Shown in pieces: positions 37,774-46,663 of a DNA stretch of 64,000 nt; within the stretch, counting starts at the first letter, position 1, and each line of letters opens with the position of its first letter. This DNA is from Citrobacter braakii. Lineage in GTDB: Bacteria; Pseudomonadota; Gammaproteobacteria; Enterobacterales; Enterobacteriaceae. The translations under genes were made by a program, and so were the position numbers. The notes below the pieces were generated by a model, which was given only the letters and a program-made list of their open reading frames with translations, made no database searches and was not told the DNA's origin. The stretch spans positions 478,441 through 542,440 of the forward strand of contig NZ_NAEW01000003.1 in assembly GCF_002075345.1 (NCBI RefSeq). The letters run 5' to 3'.

Positions 37774-38907
37774 TTGAATGATGCAACCCCACGCCCACAA
37801 GCGAAAATCCGCAAGGCGCTGACCCCGCTGCTTGAAATTCGCAACCTGACCAAGTCCTTTGACGGTCAGCACGCCGTTGATGACGTCAATCTTACTATCT
37901 ACAAAGGCGAAATATTTGCTCTGCTCGGTGCGTCCGGCTGCGGTAAATCGACCCTGTTGCGGATGCTGGCGGGATTTGAACAGCCAACAACCGGGCAAAT
38001 TATGCTTGATGGCGTCGATTTAGCGCATGTCCCGCCTTATCTGCGTCCGATTAATATGATGTTTCAGTCCTATGCACTGTTTCCGCACATGACGGTAGAG
38101 CAGAATATTGCCTTTGGCCTCAAGCAGGACAAGCTGCCGAAGACTGAAATCGCCAGCCGGGTGAGTGAGATGCTGGGACTCGTGCATATGCAGGAGTTCG
38201 CCAAACGTAAGCCGCATCAGCTTTCTGGCGGTCAGCGTCAGCGCGTGGCGTTGGCGCGTAGCCTGGCGAAACGCCCGAAGCTGCTGCTGCTGGATGAGCC
38301 GATGGGGGCGCTGGATAAAAAGCTCCGTGACCGCATGCAACTGGAAGTGGTGGATATCCTTGAACGTGTCGGCGTGACCTGCGTTATGGTGACGCACGAT
38401 CAGGAAGAAGCCATGACGATGGCGGGCCGCATTGCGATCATGAACCGTGGAAAATTTGTCCAGATCGGCGAGCCTGAAGAGATCTACGAGCATCCGACTA
38501 CGCGTTACAGTGCAGAATTTATCGGTTCGGTTAACGTCTTTGAGGGGCTGCTGAAAGAACGTCAGGAAGATGGTCTGGTTATTGAGTCTCCAGGACTGGT
38601 ACATCCGCTGAAAGTGGACGCAGACGCTTCCGTTGTCGATAACGTCCCGGTGTATGTTGCGCTGCGCCCGGAAAAAATCATGCTCTGCGAAGCCCCTCCG
38701 CCAGAGGGATATAACTTCGCGGTAGGCGAAGTGGTGCATATTGCCTATCTGGGGGATTTGTCGGTGTACCACGTACGTTTGAAAAGCGGCCAGATGCTGA
38801 GCGCTCAGCTACAAAATGAACATCGTTATCGCAAGGGATTACCCACCTGGGGTGACGAAGTCCGTTTATGTTGGGATGCGGACAGCTGTGTGGTGTTGAC
38901 GGTTTAA
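37774..38907 (+). CDS. potG: Putrescine ABC importer ATPase PotG
   Basis: 377 residues, as in E. coli. Walker A GASGCGKST near residue 58, signature LSGGQRQRV, Walker B LLLLDEPMGALD, H-loop VTHD, and a C-terminal TOBE domain. The start is TTG at 37774 after GGAGAG, giving MNDATPRPQ. Powers putrescine import through PotHI. Confidence 0.96.
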   Translation: MNDATPRPQAKIRKALTPLLEIRNLTKSFDGQHAVDDVNLTIYKGEIFALLGASGCGKSTLLRMLAGFEQPTTGQIMLDGVDLAHVPPYLRPINMMFQSYALFPHMTVEQNIAFGLKQDKLPKTEIASRVSEMLGLVHMQEFAKRKPHQLSGGQRQRVALARSLAKRPKLLLLDEPMGALDKKLRDRMQLEVVDILERVGVTCVMVTHDQEEAMTMAGRIAIMNRGKFVQIGEPEEIYEHPTTRYSAEFIGSVNVFEGLLKERQEDGLVIESPGLVHPLKVDADASVVDNVPVYVALRPEKIMLCEAPPPEGYNFAVGEVVHIAYLGDLSVYHVRLKSGQMLSAQLQNEHRYRKGLPTWGDEVRLCWDADSCVVLTV

Positions 38908-38916
38908 GGAGCGAAG

Positions 38917-39870
38917 ATGAGTACACTTGAACCTCCGGCGCGCGTGGATAACGTGGGGCGTTTCACGTTGTTTATGTCGCGGCTGCAAATGAAGCACGGG
39001 CGCAAGCTGGTCATCGCGCTGCCGTATGTGTGGCTGATGCTCCTGTTTCTGCTGCCGTTTCTGATCGTCTTCAAAATCAGTTTGGCTGAAATGGCGCGGG
39101 CTATTCCGCCGTATACCGACCTCATTTCATGGGCTGACGATCAGTTATCCATCACCCTCAATTTAGGCAATTTCCTGCAACTGACGGACGATCCGCTCTA
39201 TTTTGATGCGTATCTGCAATCTTTGCAGGTAGCGGGGATTTCGACTGTCTGTTGCCTGCTATTGGGATATCCGCTGGCATGGGCGGTCGCGCACAGCAAA
39301 CCCTCGACACGCAATATTCTGTTGCTGCTGGTGATCCTGCCGTCCTGGACGTCATTTTTGATTCGCGTATACGCCTGGATGGGGATCCTGAAAAATAACG
39401 GTGTCCTGAACAACGTTCTGATGTGGCTGGGCGTTATCGACCAACCGTTGACGATTCTGCACACCAATCTGGCGGTCTATATCGGTATTGTTTACGCCTA
39501 TTTGCCCTTTATGGTGCTGCCGATTTATACCGCGCTGACGCGTATTGATTACTCGCTGGTGGAAGCTGCACTGGATTTAGGCGCCCGACCGTTGAAAACC
39601 TTCTTTAGCGTGATCGTGCCGTTGACCAAGGGCGGGATTATTGCCGGGTCAATGCTGGTGTTTATCCCGGCGGTTGGGGAGTTTGTGATCCCGGAACTGC
39701 TGGGCGGCCCGGACAGCATCATGATTGGGCGTGTGCTTTGGCAGGAGTTTTTCAATAACCGTGACTGGCCGGTGGCTTCTGCCGTCGCCATTATTATGCT
39801 GCTGTTACTGATTGTGCCGATCATGTGGTTCCATAAATATCAGCAAAAAAGCGTGGGGGAACACGGATGA
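38917..39870 (+). CDS. potH: Putrescine ABC importer permease PotH
   Basis: 317 residues with six predicted membrane helices, inner membrane. The EAA loop is EAALDLGARPLKTFFSVIVPL near residue 224. It starts 9 bp after potG behind AAGGAG, and its last four bases (ATGA) overlap potI. Confidence 0.96.
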   Translation: MSTLEPPARVDNVGRFTLFMSRLQMKHGRKLVIALPYVWLMLLFLLPFLIVFKISLAEMARAIPPYTDLISWADDQLSITLNLGNFLQLTDDPLYFDAYLQSLQVAGISTVCCLLLGYPLAWAVAHSKPSTRNILLLLVILPSWTSFLIRVYAWMGILKNNGVLNNVLMWLGVIDQPLTILHTNLAVYIGIVYAYLPFMVLPIYTALTRIDYSLVEAALDLGARPLKTFFSVIVPLTKGGIIAGSMLVFIPAVGEFVIPELLGGPDSIMIGRVLWQEFFNNRDWPVASAVAIIMLLLLIVPIMWFHKYQQKSVGEHG

Positions 39871-40712
39871 ATAACTTACCGGTCGTTCGCTCACCGTGGC
39901 GTATTTTTATCCTGGTACTGGGTTTTACCTTCCTGTACGCGCCGATGCTGATGTTGGTTATCTACTCGTTTAACAGCTCAAAGCTGGTGACGGTCTGGGC
40001 GGGGTGGTCAACGCGTTGGTATGGTGAGCTTTTCCACGATAGCGCGATGATAAGCGCCGTCAGCATGAGCTTAACGATTGCCGCCTGCGCTGCGACGATG
40101 GCGGCAATTCTCGGTACCATCGCCGCCGTGGTGATGGTGCGCTTTGGTCGTTTTCGTGGATCAAATGGTTTCGCCTTTATGATCACCGCACCGCTGGTGA
40201 TGCCGGATGTCATTACCGGTTTGTCGCTGCTGCTGCTGTTTGTGGCTTTGGCGCACGCCATCGGCTGGCCAGCGGATCGCGGTATGTTGACCATCTGGCT
40301 GGCGCACGTCACATTCTGTACAGCGTACGTGGCGGTAGTGATTTCCTCGCGTTTACGCGAACTGGATCACTCCATTGAGGAAGCGGCGATGGATCTTGGC
40401 GCCACGCCGCTGAAGGTCTTTTTCGTCATCACGCTGCCGATGATTATGCCGGCGGTGATCTCAGGGTGGTTACTGGCCTTTACGCTGTCGCTCGATGACC
40501 TGGTCATTGCCAGTTTTGTCTCTGGTCCTGGCGCCACAACGTTACCCATGCTGGTGTTCTCCAGCGTACGTATGGGGGTCAATCCGGAGATCAACGCGCT
40601 GGCGACGTTGATACTTGGCGTGGTAGGAATTATCGGATTTATCGCGTGGTATCTGATGGCGCGAACAGAAAAACAACGGATTCGCGATATCCAACGTGCA
40701 AGACGCGGCTGA
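39867..40712 (+). CDS. potI: Putrescine ABC importer permease PotI
   Basis: 281 residues with six predicted membrane helices, partner of PotH. The EAA loop is EEAAMDLGATPLKVFFVITLP near residue 172. Starts in a 4-bp overlap with potH. A strong terminator follows at 40741. Confidence 0.96.
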   Translation: MNNLPVVRSPWRIFILVLGFTFLYAPMLMLVIYSFNSSKLVTVWAGWSTRWYGELFHDSAMISAVSMSLTIAACAATMAAILGTIAAVVMVRFGRFRGSNGFAFMITAPLVMPDVITGLSLLLLFVALAHAIGWPADRGMLTIWLAHVTFCTAYVAVVISSRLRELDHSIEEAAMDLGATPLKVFFVITLPMIMPAVISGWLLAFTLSLDDLVIASFVSGPGATTLPMLVFSSVRMGVNPEINALATLILGVVGIIGFIAWYLMARTEKQRIRDIQRARRG

Positions 40713-40740
40713 AAAAACTAAAATCTGCCAACCTGTCTAT

Positions 40741-40770
40741 ACGGCGCAGCTGCGGTGGCTGCGCCGTTTT
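40741..40770 (+). terminator. Terminator of potFGHI, abutting the ybjO start
   Basis: ACGGCGCAGC (40741-40750) and GCTGCGCCGT (40758-40767) form a perfect 10-bp stem with a 7-base loop and TTTT tail. The ybjO start codon follows at 40772. Confidence 0.85.
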
Positions 40771-40771
40771 C

Positions 40772-41260
40772 ATGGAAGACGACGCGTTGGGATTTTTTAA
40801 GAAATCATCCACATCACATGCCCGTTTAAACGTCCCTACTTTAGTGCAGGTGGCGGCGCTGGCTATTATCATGATCCGCTGTCTCGATCTGTTGATGATT
40901 TTTAATACGCTCGGGTTTCGCGGAACCAGCGAGTTTATTCATCGCAGCGTCCAGACCTGGAATTTGACGCTGGTATTTCTGGGTAGCCTGGTGCTGCTGT
41001 TTATCGAAATTTACTGCGCATTTTCGCTGGTTAAAGGTCGGAACTGGGCACGCTGGGTCTATCTACTGACCCAGATTATCGCCAGCGTCTATCTGTGGGC
41101 GGCCTCATTGGGCTATGGATATCCGGAACTGTTCAGTATTGCGGGAGAGTCCAGACGTGAAATCCTGCATACGCTGGTAATGCAAAAATTACCGGATATG
41201 CTGGTGTTGCTACTGCTGTTTGTTCCTGCGTCCAGCAGGCGGTTCTTCCGCTTGCAATAA
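40772..41260 (+). CDS. ybjO: Inner-membrane protein YbjO
   Basis: 162 residues, as in E. coli YbjO (MEDE/DxLGFFKK start conserved). About four membrane helices (VQVAALAIIMI, LTLVFLGSLVLLF, WVYLLTQIIASVY, LPDMLVLLLLF). Function unknown. The conserved ATG comes five bases after the potFGHI terminator stem and has no ribosome site of its own, so its translation must occur on an unfolded or read-through RNA, or begin from a very close promoter. Confidence 0.9.
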   Translation: MEDDALGFFKKSSTSHARLNVPTLVQVAALAIIMIRCLDLLMIFNTLGFRGTSEFIHRSVQTWNLTLVFLGSLVLLFIEIYCAFSLVKGRNWARWVYLLTQIIASVYLWAASLGYGYPELFSIAGESRREILHTLVMQKLPDMLVLLLLFVPASSRRFFRLQ

Positions 41261-41301
41261 CGTGTATAATCTTCGCCCCCTGTTAATTTTTAGGTTTTTG
41301 T

Positions 41302-42429
41302 ATGCAGTGCGCACTTTATGACGCCGAACGCTGCCGCTCTTGTCAGTGGATAACGCAGCCTGTCGCCGATCAACTCTTCGCCAAAACAGCCGATCTGCAG
41401 AATCTGCTGGCCGCTTATCCGGTCGGAGAATGGTGCGCGCCGGTCAGCGGCCCGGAGAGCGCTTTTCGTAATAAAGCCAAAATGGTGGTCAGCGGCAGCG
41501 TGGAAAAACCGCTGCTGGGGATGTTGCATCGTGACGGTACGCCGGAGGATTTGTGCGAGTGTCCGCTCTATCCTGAGTCTTTTGCGCCGGTGTTTGCCGC
41601 ACTAAAACCGTTTATCGCCCGTGCGGGGTTGACGCCCTATAACGTGGCGCGCAAACGCGGGGAGCTGAAATATCTGCTGTTAACGGAAAGCCGGTTTGAT
41701 GGCGGTATGATGCTGCGTTTTGTTCTGCGCTCCGATGCGAAACTGGCACAACTGCGTACGGCGCTGCCATGGTTACAGGCCCAGCTTCCGCAGTTAAAAG
41801 TGATCACCGCCAATATTCAACCTGTGCATATGGCGATTATGGAAGGGGAGAGCGAAATCTACCTGACGGAACAACAGGCGCTGGCTGAACGCTTTAACGA
41901 TGTGCCATTGTGGATACGCCCACAGAGCTTCTTCCAGACCAACCCCGTGGTGGCTGGGCATTTATATGCCACGGCGCGCGACTGGGTGCGTCAGCTTCCG
42001 GTTAATCACATGTGGGATCTGTTTTGCGGCGTCGGGGGTTTTGGTTTGCACTGCGCCACGCCGCAGATGAAACTGACGGGTATTGAAATTGCGCTAGAGG
42101 CCATTACCTGTGCGAAACAGTCGGCGCAGGAGCTTGGGTTGCAGAATCTGCATTTTCAGGCGCTGGATTCAACCCAGTTTGCTACCGCGCAGGGAGAAGT
42201 GCCGGACCTGGTGCTGGTGAATCCGCCTCGTCGGGGGATTGGGAAGCCTCTGTGCGATTTTCTTTCCCGCATGGCGCCGCGTTTTATCGTTTACTCCAGC
42301 TGTAATGCACAAACCATGGCAAAGGATATCCGCGAGTTGCCTGGGTATCGCATTGAACGCGTCCAACTTTTCGATATGTTCCCACATACCGCGCATTACG
42401 AAGTGTTAACTCTGCTCAGCCGACAATAA
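41302..42429 (+). CDS. rlmC: 23S rRNA (uracil-747-C5)-methyltransferase RlmC
   Basis: 375 residues, as in E. coli RlmC (RumB). An N-terminal iron-sulfur site has Cys3, Cys11 and Cys14 plus a later Cys (DLCEC). The SAM site is [15 protein letters not shown] near residue 238, VNPPRRGIG follows, and the catalytic Cys is in YSSCNAQTM. Downstream of it E. coli has artJ; here a REP element and tRNA-Ser follow directly. Confidence 0.97.
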   Translation: MQCALYDAERCRSCQWITQPVADQLFAKTADLQNLLAAYPVGEWCAPVSGPESAFRNKAKMVVSGSVEKPLLGMLHRDGTPEDLCECPLYPESFAPVFAALKPFIARAGLTPYNVARKRGELKYLLLTESRFDGGMMLRFVLRSDAKLAQLRTALPWLQAQLPQLKVITANIQPVHMAIMEGESEIYLTEQQALAERFNDVPLWIRPQSFFQTNPVVAGHLYATARDWVRQLPVNHMWDLFCGVGGFGLHCATPQMKLTGIEIALEAITCAKQSAQELGLQNLHFQALDSTQFATAQGEVPDLVLVNPPRRGIGKPLCDFLSRMAPRFIVYSSCNAQTMAKDIRELPGYRIERVQLFDMFPHTAHYEVLTLLSRQ

Positions 42430-42436
42430 CCGACAT

Positions 42437-42462
42437 GCCTGATGGCGCTACGCTTATCAGGC
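42437..42462. repeat. REP element between rlmC and tRNA-Ser
   Basis: GCCTGATGGCGCTACGC followed by TTATCAGGC, a 26-bp REP-type palindrome. It lies exactly at the junction where gene order departs from E. coli. Confidence 0.75.
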
Positions 42463-42476
42463 AAATGCAACATGCG

Positions 42477-42506
42477 AAAAAAAAAAGCCCGTACTTGCGT
42501 ACGAGC
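42477..42506 (-). terminator. Terminator of tRNA-Ser
   Basis: On the minus strand GCTCGTAC/GTACGGGC form an 8-bp stem with a 4-base loop, followed by ten T residues. Strong intrinsic terminator 14 bases after the tRNA. Confidence 0.92.
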
Positions 42507-42519
42507 TCTTTCTCAAATA

Positions 42520-42607
42520 TGGCGGTGAGGGGGGGATTCGAACCCCCGATACGTTGCCGTATACACACTTTCCAGGCGTGCTCCTTCAGCCACTCGGACA
42601 CCTCACC
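42520..42607 (-). tRNA. serW: tRNA-Ser (GGA)
   Basis: 88 nt including an encoded CCA. Acceptor GGTGAGG/CCTCACC, long serine-type variable arm (TATACGGCAACGTAT region) and T-arm GGTTCGAATCC. The anticodon loop reads CTGGAAA, so the anticodon is GGA and it reads UCC and UCU. In E. coli, serW lies between clpA and infA on the same strand; here infA is 2.8 kb away and clpA is absent. Confidence 0.97.
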
Positions 42608-42650
42608 ATATTGTATTGCTGCCTGACCGCTTGGGGGGCAACGGGGCGCT

Positions 42651-42679
42651 ACTATAGGGAGTTGCGCTAAAACGGTCAA
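42651..42679 (-). promoter_or_regulatory. tRNA-Ser promoter with stringent discriminator
   Basis: Minus strand: TTGACC (42679-42674), 17-bp spacer, TATAGT (42656-42651), then the G+C-rich AGCGCCCC typical of ppGpp-controlled stable RNA promoters. Confidence 0.88.
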
Positions 42680-42720
42680 GCAGAATTTACGTGTTAACTC
42701 TCGTTTGGTTACGCAATGTA

Positions 42721-42755
42721 CATATTCCTCCGCCCGGACAGGCGCGGAGAATATG
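42721..42755 (-). terminator. Hairpin after the YcaC-like hydrolase gene
   Basis: CATATTC-TCCGC and GCGGA-GAATATG pair over 12 bp with a single bulged base, directly after the hydrolase stop codon. There is no long T run. Confidence 0.55.
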
Positions 42756-42756
42756 A

Positions 42757-43434
42757 TTAGCGCTGCGAGTCCAGTTTTTCGCCGTTGGTCATGACTTCCT
42801 GGGCCTTGCTATAGCTCTCGATCAGCAACTGATAAGCCGGGAAGATTTTGGTATACACTTCCGCCCATTCAGCGGCGTCTTCACGGTTCCATGTCCCCTG
42901 AATTTCAGAAGCGACGGCGGCGGTATCCATCGGTATCACGCCAGCCTGAACAACACGTGCCAGGGTGATTTCCTGCGCCATTTTGCTGTAAGTACCGGAA
43001 GCGTCGATCACTGCGAAGACCTTGTAGCCCTCTGCAACCGCGCTGATGGCCGGGAAAGCCATGCACACGCTGGTGATCGTACCGGCGATAATCAGCGTCT
43101 TACGACCCGTTGCTTTGACCGCTTTCACGAAGTCTTCGTTATCCCAGGCGTTGATTTCGCCTTTACGTGCTACGTATTGAGCATGTGGCGCATTGGCATG
43201 GATCTCTGGGATCAACGGGCCGTTAGGCCCCTGCGGTACCGATGCCGTGGTAATTACCGGCATCTTCGCCAGGGTTGCGATTTTAGCCAGCGCGGCGGCA
43301 CGCGCACGCAGTTCCGGCATTGGCATATCGCCGACGGTCTGGAACAGCCCACTCTGATGATCGATAAGCAGCATGACGGAATCATTCACATCGATGACCG
43401 GACGTGAACCATTAAAGTTTGCAGGACTGGACAT
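42757..43434 (-). CDS. Isochorismatase-family (YcaC-like) hydrolase
   Basis: 225 residues, cysteine hydrolase fold related to but distinct from YcaC (which in E. coli lies after dmsC). Asp25 in LLIDHQSG and the nucleophile Cys124 in TITSVCMAF are 99 residues apart, as in YcaC. The third catalytic position falls in the Arg90-Lys91 pair of [10 protein letters not shown]. Substrate unknown. The ATG at 43434 follows AAGGAG; the frame extends to 43464 but without a ribosome site. It lies 16 bp after the pirin gene, so the two form an operon. Confidence 0.9.
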   Translation of the reverse strand: MSSPANFNGSRPVIDVNDSVMLLIDHQSGLFQTVGDMPMPELRARAAALAKIATLAKMPVITTASVPQGPNGPLIPEIHANAPHAQYVARKGEINAWDNEDFVKAVKATGRKTLIIAGTITSVCMAFPAISAVAEGYKVFAVIDASGTYSKMAQEITLARVVQAGVIPMDTAAVASEIQGTWNREDAAEWAEVYTKIFPAYQLLIESYSKAQEVMTNGEKLDSQR

Positions 43435-43450
43435 ATTCTTCTCCTTCGAT

Positions 43451-44311
43451 TCAGATTTGGCCAAAGCGGCCGGAGTTAAAATCGCGGACGGCTTCAGCGA
43501 TTTCTTGTTTCGTATTCATCACAAACGGACCGTAACCTACAATCGGCTCATTCAACGGTTCGCCAGACAGCAGCAGCACGCTGGCGTCGCTGGTGGCTTC
43601 AATGTGTAGCGTTTTTCCCTGCTGGCTTAGCACTACCAGTTGTGCTTCGCTGGCAGGCGTGGTGCCGTTTACGGTGATATTCCCTTTTAATACCACCAGA
43701 GCGGTGCTCCACCCTTCAGACTGGGACAACGTCAGCGGATGATTACGTTGCAGGCGCATATCCCAGACGTTCAGCGGTGAAAAGGTGTGTGCCGGGCCTT
43801 TCGTATCCTGATAGCTGCCCGCAATCACGCGAACGCTGCCTGCATCATCGGGCAAGGCGACGGTGGGAATAACATCGCTGCTGATGCCCTGATAACCCGG
43901 TACGGCCATTTTGTCTTTTGCCGGCAGATTGACCCACAGTTGCACCATTTCCAGTTCACCGCCCTGACGGGTAAATTCCGGGGAGTGGAACTCTTCGTGT
44001 AATATTCCTGCACCAGCGGTCATCCACTGCACATCGCCAGGGCCGATAATGCCGCCGCGACCGGTTGAATCACGGTGTTCAACTTCGCCGCTGTAAACGA
44101 TAGTCACCGTCTCAAAACCGCGGTGAGGGTGTTCACCTACGCCGCGTTTTTCGTTACCCGGCGTGAACGTATGCGGACCCGCGTAATCAAGCAGCAGGAA
44201 CGGGCTTAATTGCTCAGCATGAGACTGGTAAGAGAACATCGAGCGAACCGGAAATCCATCGCCAACCCAGTGTGGGCGAGGTGCGGTGTAGACGCCTGTT
44301 ACTTGTTTCAT
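43451..44311 (-). CDS. Pirin family protein
   Basis: 286 residues, bicupin. Metal ligands of the N-terminal cupin are visible: His61 and His63 (EHPHRGFE), His105 and Glu107 (LHEEFH). Some pirins are quercetinases; E. coli YhhW is one. Role here unknown, possibly removal of an aromatic or flavonoid-like compound. Strong GAGGAG ribosome site. First gene of an operon with the hydrolase and divergent from a LysR regulator. Confidence 0.92.
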   Translation of the reverse strand: MKQVTGVYTAPRPHWVGDGFPVRSMFSYQSHAEQLSPFLLLDYAGPHTFTPGNEKRGVGEHPHRGFETVTIVYSGEVEHRDSTGRGGIIGPGDVQWMTAGAGILHEEFHSPEFTRQGGELEMVQLWVNLPAKDKMAVPGYQGISSDVIPTVALPDDAGSVRVIAGSYQDTKGPAHTFSPLNVWDMRLQRNHPLTLSQSEGWSTALVVLKGNITVNGTTPASEAQLVVLSQQGKTLHIEATSDASVLLLSGEPLNEPIVGYGPFVMNTKQEIAEAVRDFNSGRFGQI

Positions 44312-44344
44312 ATGTGTCTCCTCAGTGGCGTTGTTTTGATGTGA

Positions 44345-44354
44345 ATAAGCTTAT
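44345..44354. promoter_or_regulatory. Palindrome between pirin and LysR genes
   Basis: ATAAGCTTAT, within the imperfect repeat GAATAAGCTTATATTC, in the 108-bp divergent promoter region. A second repeat, AGCTGGGTAGTAGCT, follows. Candidate LysR binding region. Confidence 0.4.
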
Positions 44355-44419
44355 ATTCATGACAGCGAGCTGGGTAGTAGCTAAAATAGCTCTCACTGTC
44401 TCAAAAATAGGACAATGAA

Positions 44420-45331
44420 ATGACAAGGCCGGATCTCAATGATTTTGCATGGTTTGTGCATGTTGTAGAGGAAGGGGGATTCGCGGCGGCGGGTCGGGCG
44501 CTTGATGAACCTAAATCAAAACTGAGCCGACGAATAGCGCAACTCGAAGAGAGACTAGGGGTACGACTGATTCAGCGAACCACCCGGCAATTTAACGTGA
44601 CTGAAGTCGGGCAAACCTTTTACGAACACTGTAAGGCGATGCTGGTAGAGGCGCAGGCGGCGCAGGATGCCATTGCCGCGTTACAGGTTGAACCGCGTGG
44701 CGTTGTGAAGCTGACTTGTCCTGTCACATTGCTGCATGTGCATATCGGGCCAATGCTTGCCCGTTTTATGGCACGTTATCCTGACGTATCAGTACAACTG
44801 GAGGCCACTAACCGTCGTGTTGACGTCGTTGGAGAAGGTCTGGATGTGGCGATTCGCGTCAGACCTCGGCCATTTGAGGATAGCGACCTGGTGATGCGCG
44901 TCCTGGCGGACAGAGGACATCGCTTGTATGCCAGCCCGCAGTTAATTGAGCAGATGGGGGCGCTACACTCTCCGGCAGAGCTGACCCGTTGGCCAGGTTT
45001 GAGTCTGGCCTCTGGTAAACATGTGCATCGTTGGGAGTTATTCGGCCCGCAGGGCGCCCGGGCGGAGGTGCATTTCACGCCGCGTATGATCACCACCGAT
45101 ATGCTGGCGTTACGCGAAGCCGCAGTCGCCGGCGTAGGTGTTGTTCAACTTCCACAGTTGATGGTAAAAGATCAATTAGCTGCGGGTGAGTTGGTGGCGT
45201 TGCTCGACGGTTGGGAACCTAAGCGAGAAATTATCCACGCAGTCTTTCCATCACGCAGGGGATTATTACCGTCAGTGCGCGCATTAGTGGATTTCTTAAC
45301 GGAAGAATATGCGCGGATGATTGAGGATTAA
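44420..45331 (+). CDS. LysR-family transcriptional regulator
   Basis: 303 residues. The N-terminal winged helix-turn-helix (DLNDFAWFVHVVEEGGFAAA, then LDEPKSKLSRRIAQLEERLG) is followed by an inducer-binding domain of the kind in YafC/DmlR-like regulators. Its divergent position suggests that it controls the pirin-hydrolase operon and itself. Inducer unknown. A two-way terminator separates it from infA. Confidence 0.92.
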   Translation: MTRPDLNDFAWFVHVVEEGGFAAAGRALDEPKSKLSRRIAQLEERLGVRLIQRTTRQFNVTEVGQTFYEHCKAMLVEAQAAQDAIAALQVEPRGVVKLTCPVTLLHVHIGPMLARFMARYPDVSVQLEATNRRVDVVGEGLDVAIRVRPRPFEDSDLVMRVLADRGHRLYASPQLIEQMGALHSPAELTRWPGLSLASGKHVHRWELFGPQGARAEVHFTPRMITTDMLALREAAVAGVGVVQLPQLMVKDQLAAGELVALLDGWEPKREIIHAVFPSRRGLLPSVRALVDFLTEEYARMIED

Positions 45332-45350
45332 ATACCAGGCTTTAGCCCAC

Positions 45351-45377
45351 AAAAAAGGCCGGTTAAACCGACCTTTT
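45351..45377. terminator. Two-way terminator between LysR gene and infA
   Basis: AAAAAAGG-CCGGTT-AAACCG-ACCTTTT: a stem of about 11 bp flanked by A and T runs, so it can end transcripts from both strands. Confidence 0.85.
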
Positions 45378-45410
45378 ATTATCTGGACGCCATTCGGGCG
45401 TTAAAAACAA

Positions 45411-45629
<219 letters not shown>

Positions 45630-45878
45630 CTAATCCTCTGGGGTATCACTACCGTAATTTGAACCGGCAAGATAATGCCGAAGTTCTTTTAATAAGTAAA
45701 GATTTGTGCGTTTAAAACACAGCAAATCGGGTTTGGCGCATTACTCTATCCACACACGGCAAAGCCGCACTTAAAGCGCAACGTGTAAGGGAACGAGGAG
45801 ATAAACGATAGGCGTTGCCTGACGCGAACTGTTCCTTAACGGCGGCGGGGTAATGGGCTAAACCAACTCTGCGCGACA

Positions 45879-45884
45879 ATTATA
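45879..45884 (-). promoter_or_regulatory. -10 element upstream of infA
   Basis: Perfect TATAAT on the minus strand 250 bp upstream of infA. The matching -35 (TCGGCA at 18 bp) is weak. It could be the distal infA promoter known in E. coli. The rest of the 285-bp gap shows no other named feature. Confidence 0.4.
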
Positions 45885-45914
45885 ACACCCCGACAAAAAA
45901 TGTGCCGAAAACAT

Positions 45915-46619
45915 TCACTCCTGAGGTGAAAATAACGTCCTGGGAATCCAGAAATGGCTCGGTAGCCGCTGCTGGCGCAGTCTGCTCAGGTGCTCAAGGT
46001 ACTCCCGACGCGGTGTTTCGACGGCGCCCAGCGAGGCTGTGTGGCTATTTAATACCTGGCAGTCGATTAATTTTCCGCCCTGACGGATAAATTCAGCGCA
46101 AAAAACAAGCAGTGCGGTTTTCGACGCATTTTCCTGACGGCTGAACATCGATTCGCCACAAAACAGCGTACCTTGCGCCACGCCATACATACCGCCCACT
46201 AATTCATTTTGTCGCCACACCTCAATTGAGTGGGCATGCCCCAGTTCGTGCAGCCGATGGTAAGCATCCACTACATCATGCGTTATCCAGGTGCCTTCTT
46301 CCCGGTCATTCGCGCAGCCTTCAATCACCTGACCAAACGCGTAATTGAGCGTCACGCGATAAGGCGAAATTTTATGAAAGCGTTTCATGCTGCGGCTGAG
46401 GTGAAATTTCTCGGGCCAAAGAATGGCGCGCGGATCGGGCGACCACCAAAGGATAGGGTCGCCAGGTGAAAACCATGGGAAAATACCGCGCTGATAGGCC
46501 ATCAGCAGGCGGGCAGGGCTGAGATCGCCGCCAAGCGCCAACAAACCGTTAGGCTCGCGTAAAGCGCCTTCCGGTGACGGGAAGGCTATGGAATGGCGGG
46601 ACAGTTGCACCAGGCGCAT
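45915..46619 (-). CDS. aat: Leucyl/phenylalanyl-tRNA-protein transferase Aat
   Basis: 234 residues, as in E. coli. Adds Leu or Phe to proteins with N-terminal Lys or Arg, marking them for ClpAP through ClpS. Motifs: [24 protein letters not shown] (first half near residues 43-66) and [19 protein letters not shown]. Follows cydDC on the same strand. The partner genes clpS-clpA, normally close by, are not in the window. Confidence 0.96.
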   Translation of the reverse strand: MRLVQLSRHSIAFPSPEGALREPNGLLALGGDLSPARLLMAYQRGIFPWFSPGDPILWWSPDPRAILWPEKFHLSRSMKRFHKISPYRVTLNYAFGQVIEGCANDREEGTWITHDVVDAYHRLHELGHAHSIEVWRQNELVGGMYGVAQGTLFCGESMFSRQENASKTALLVFCAEFIRQGGKLIDCQVLNSHTASLGAVETPRREYLEHLSRLRQQRLPSHFWIPRTLFSPQE

Positions 46620-46663
46620 GACAGCGAAACTCCACTACGCGAGTTTGATCGTTCAATAATAGC

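Noticed and set aside
42520..42607. tRNA-Ser as attachment site of an integrated element
   Set aside because: No integrase gene and no second copy of the tRNA 3' end seen in the flanking DNA; the neighbouring cassette lies on the promoter side of the tRNA.
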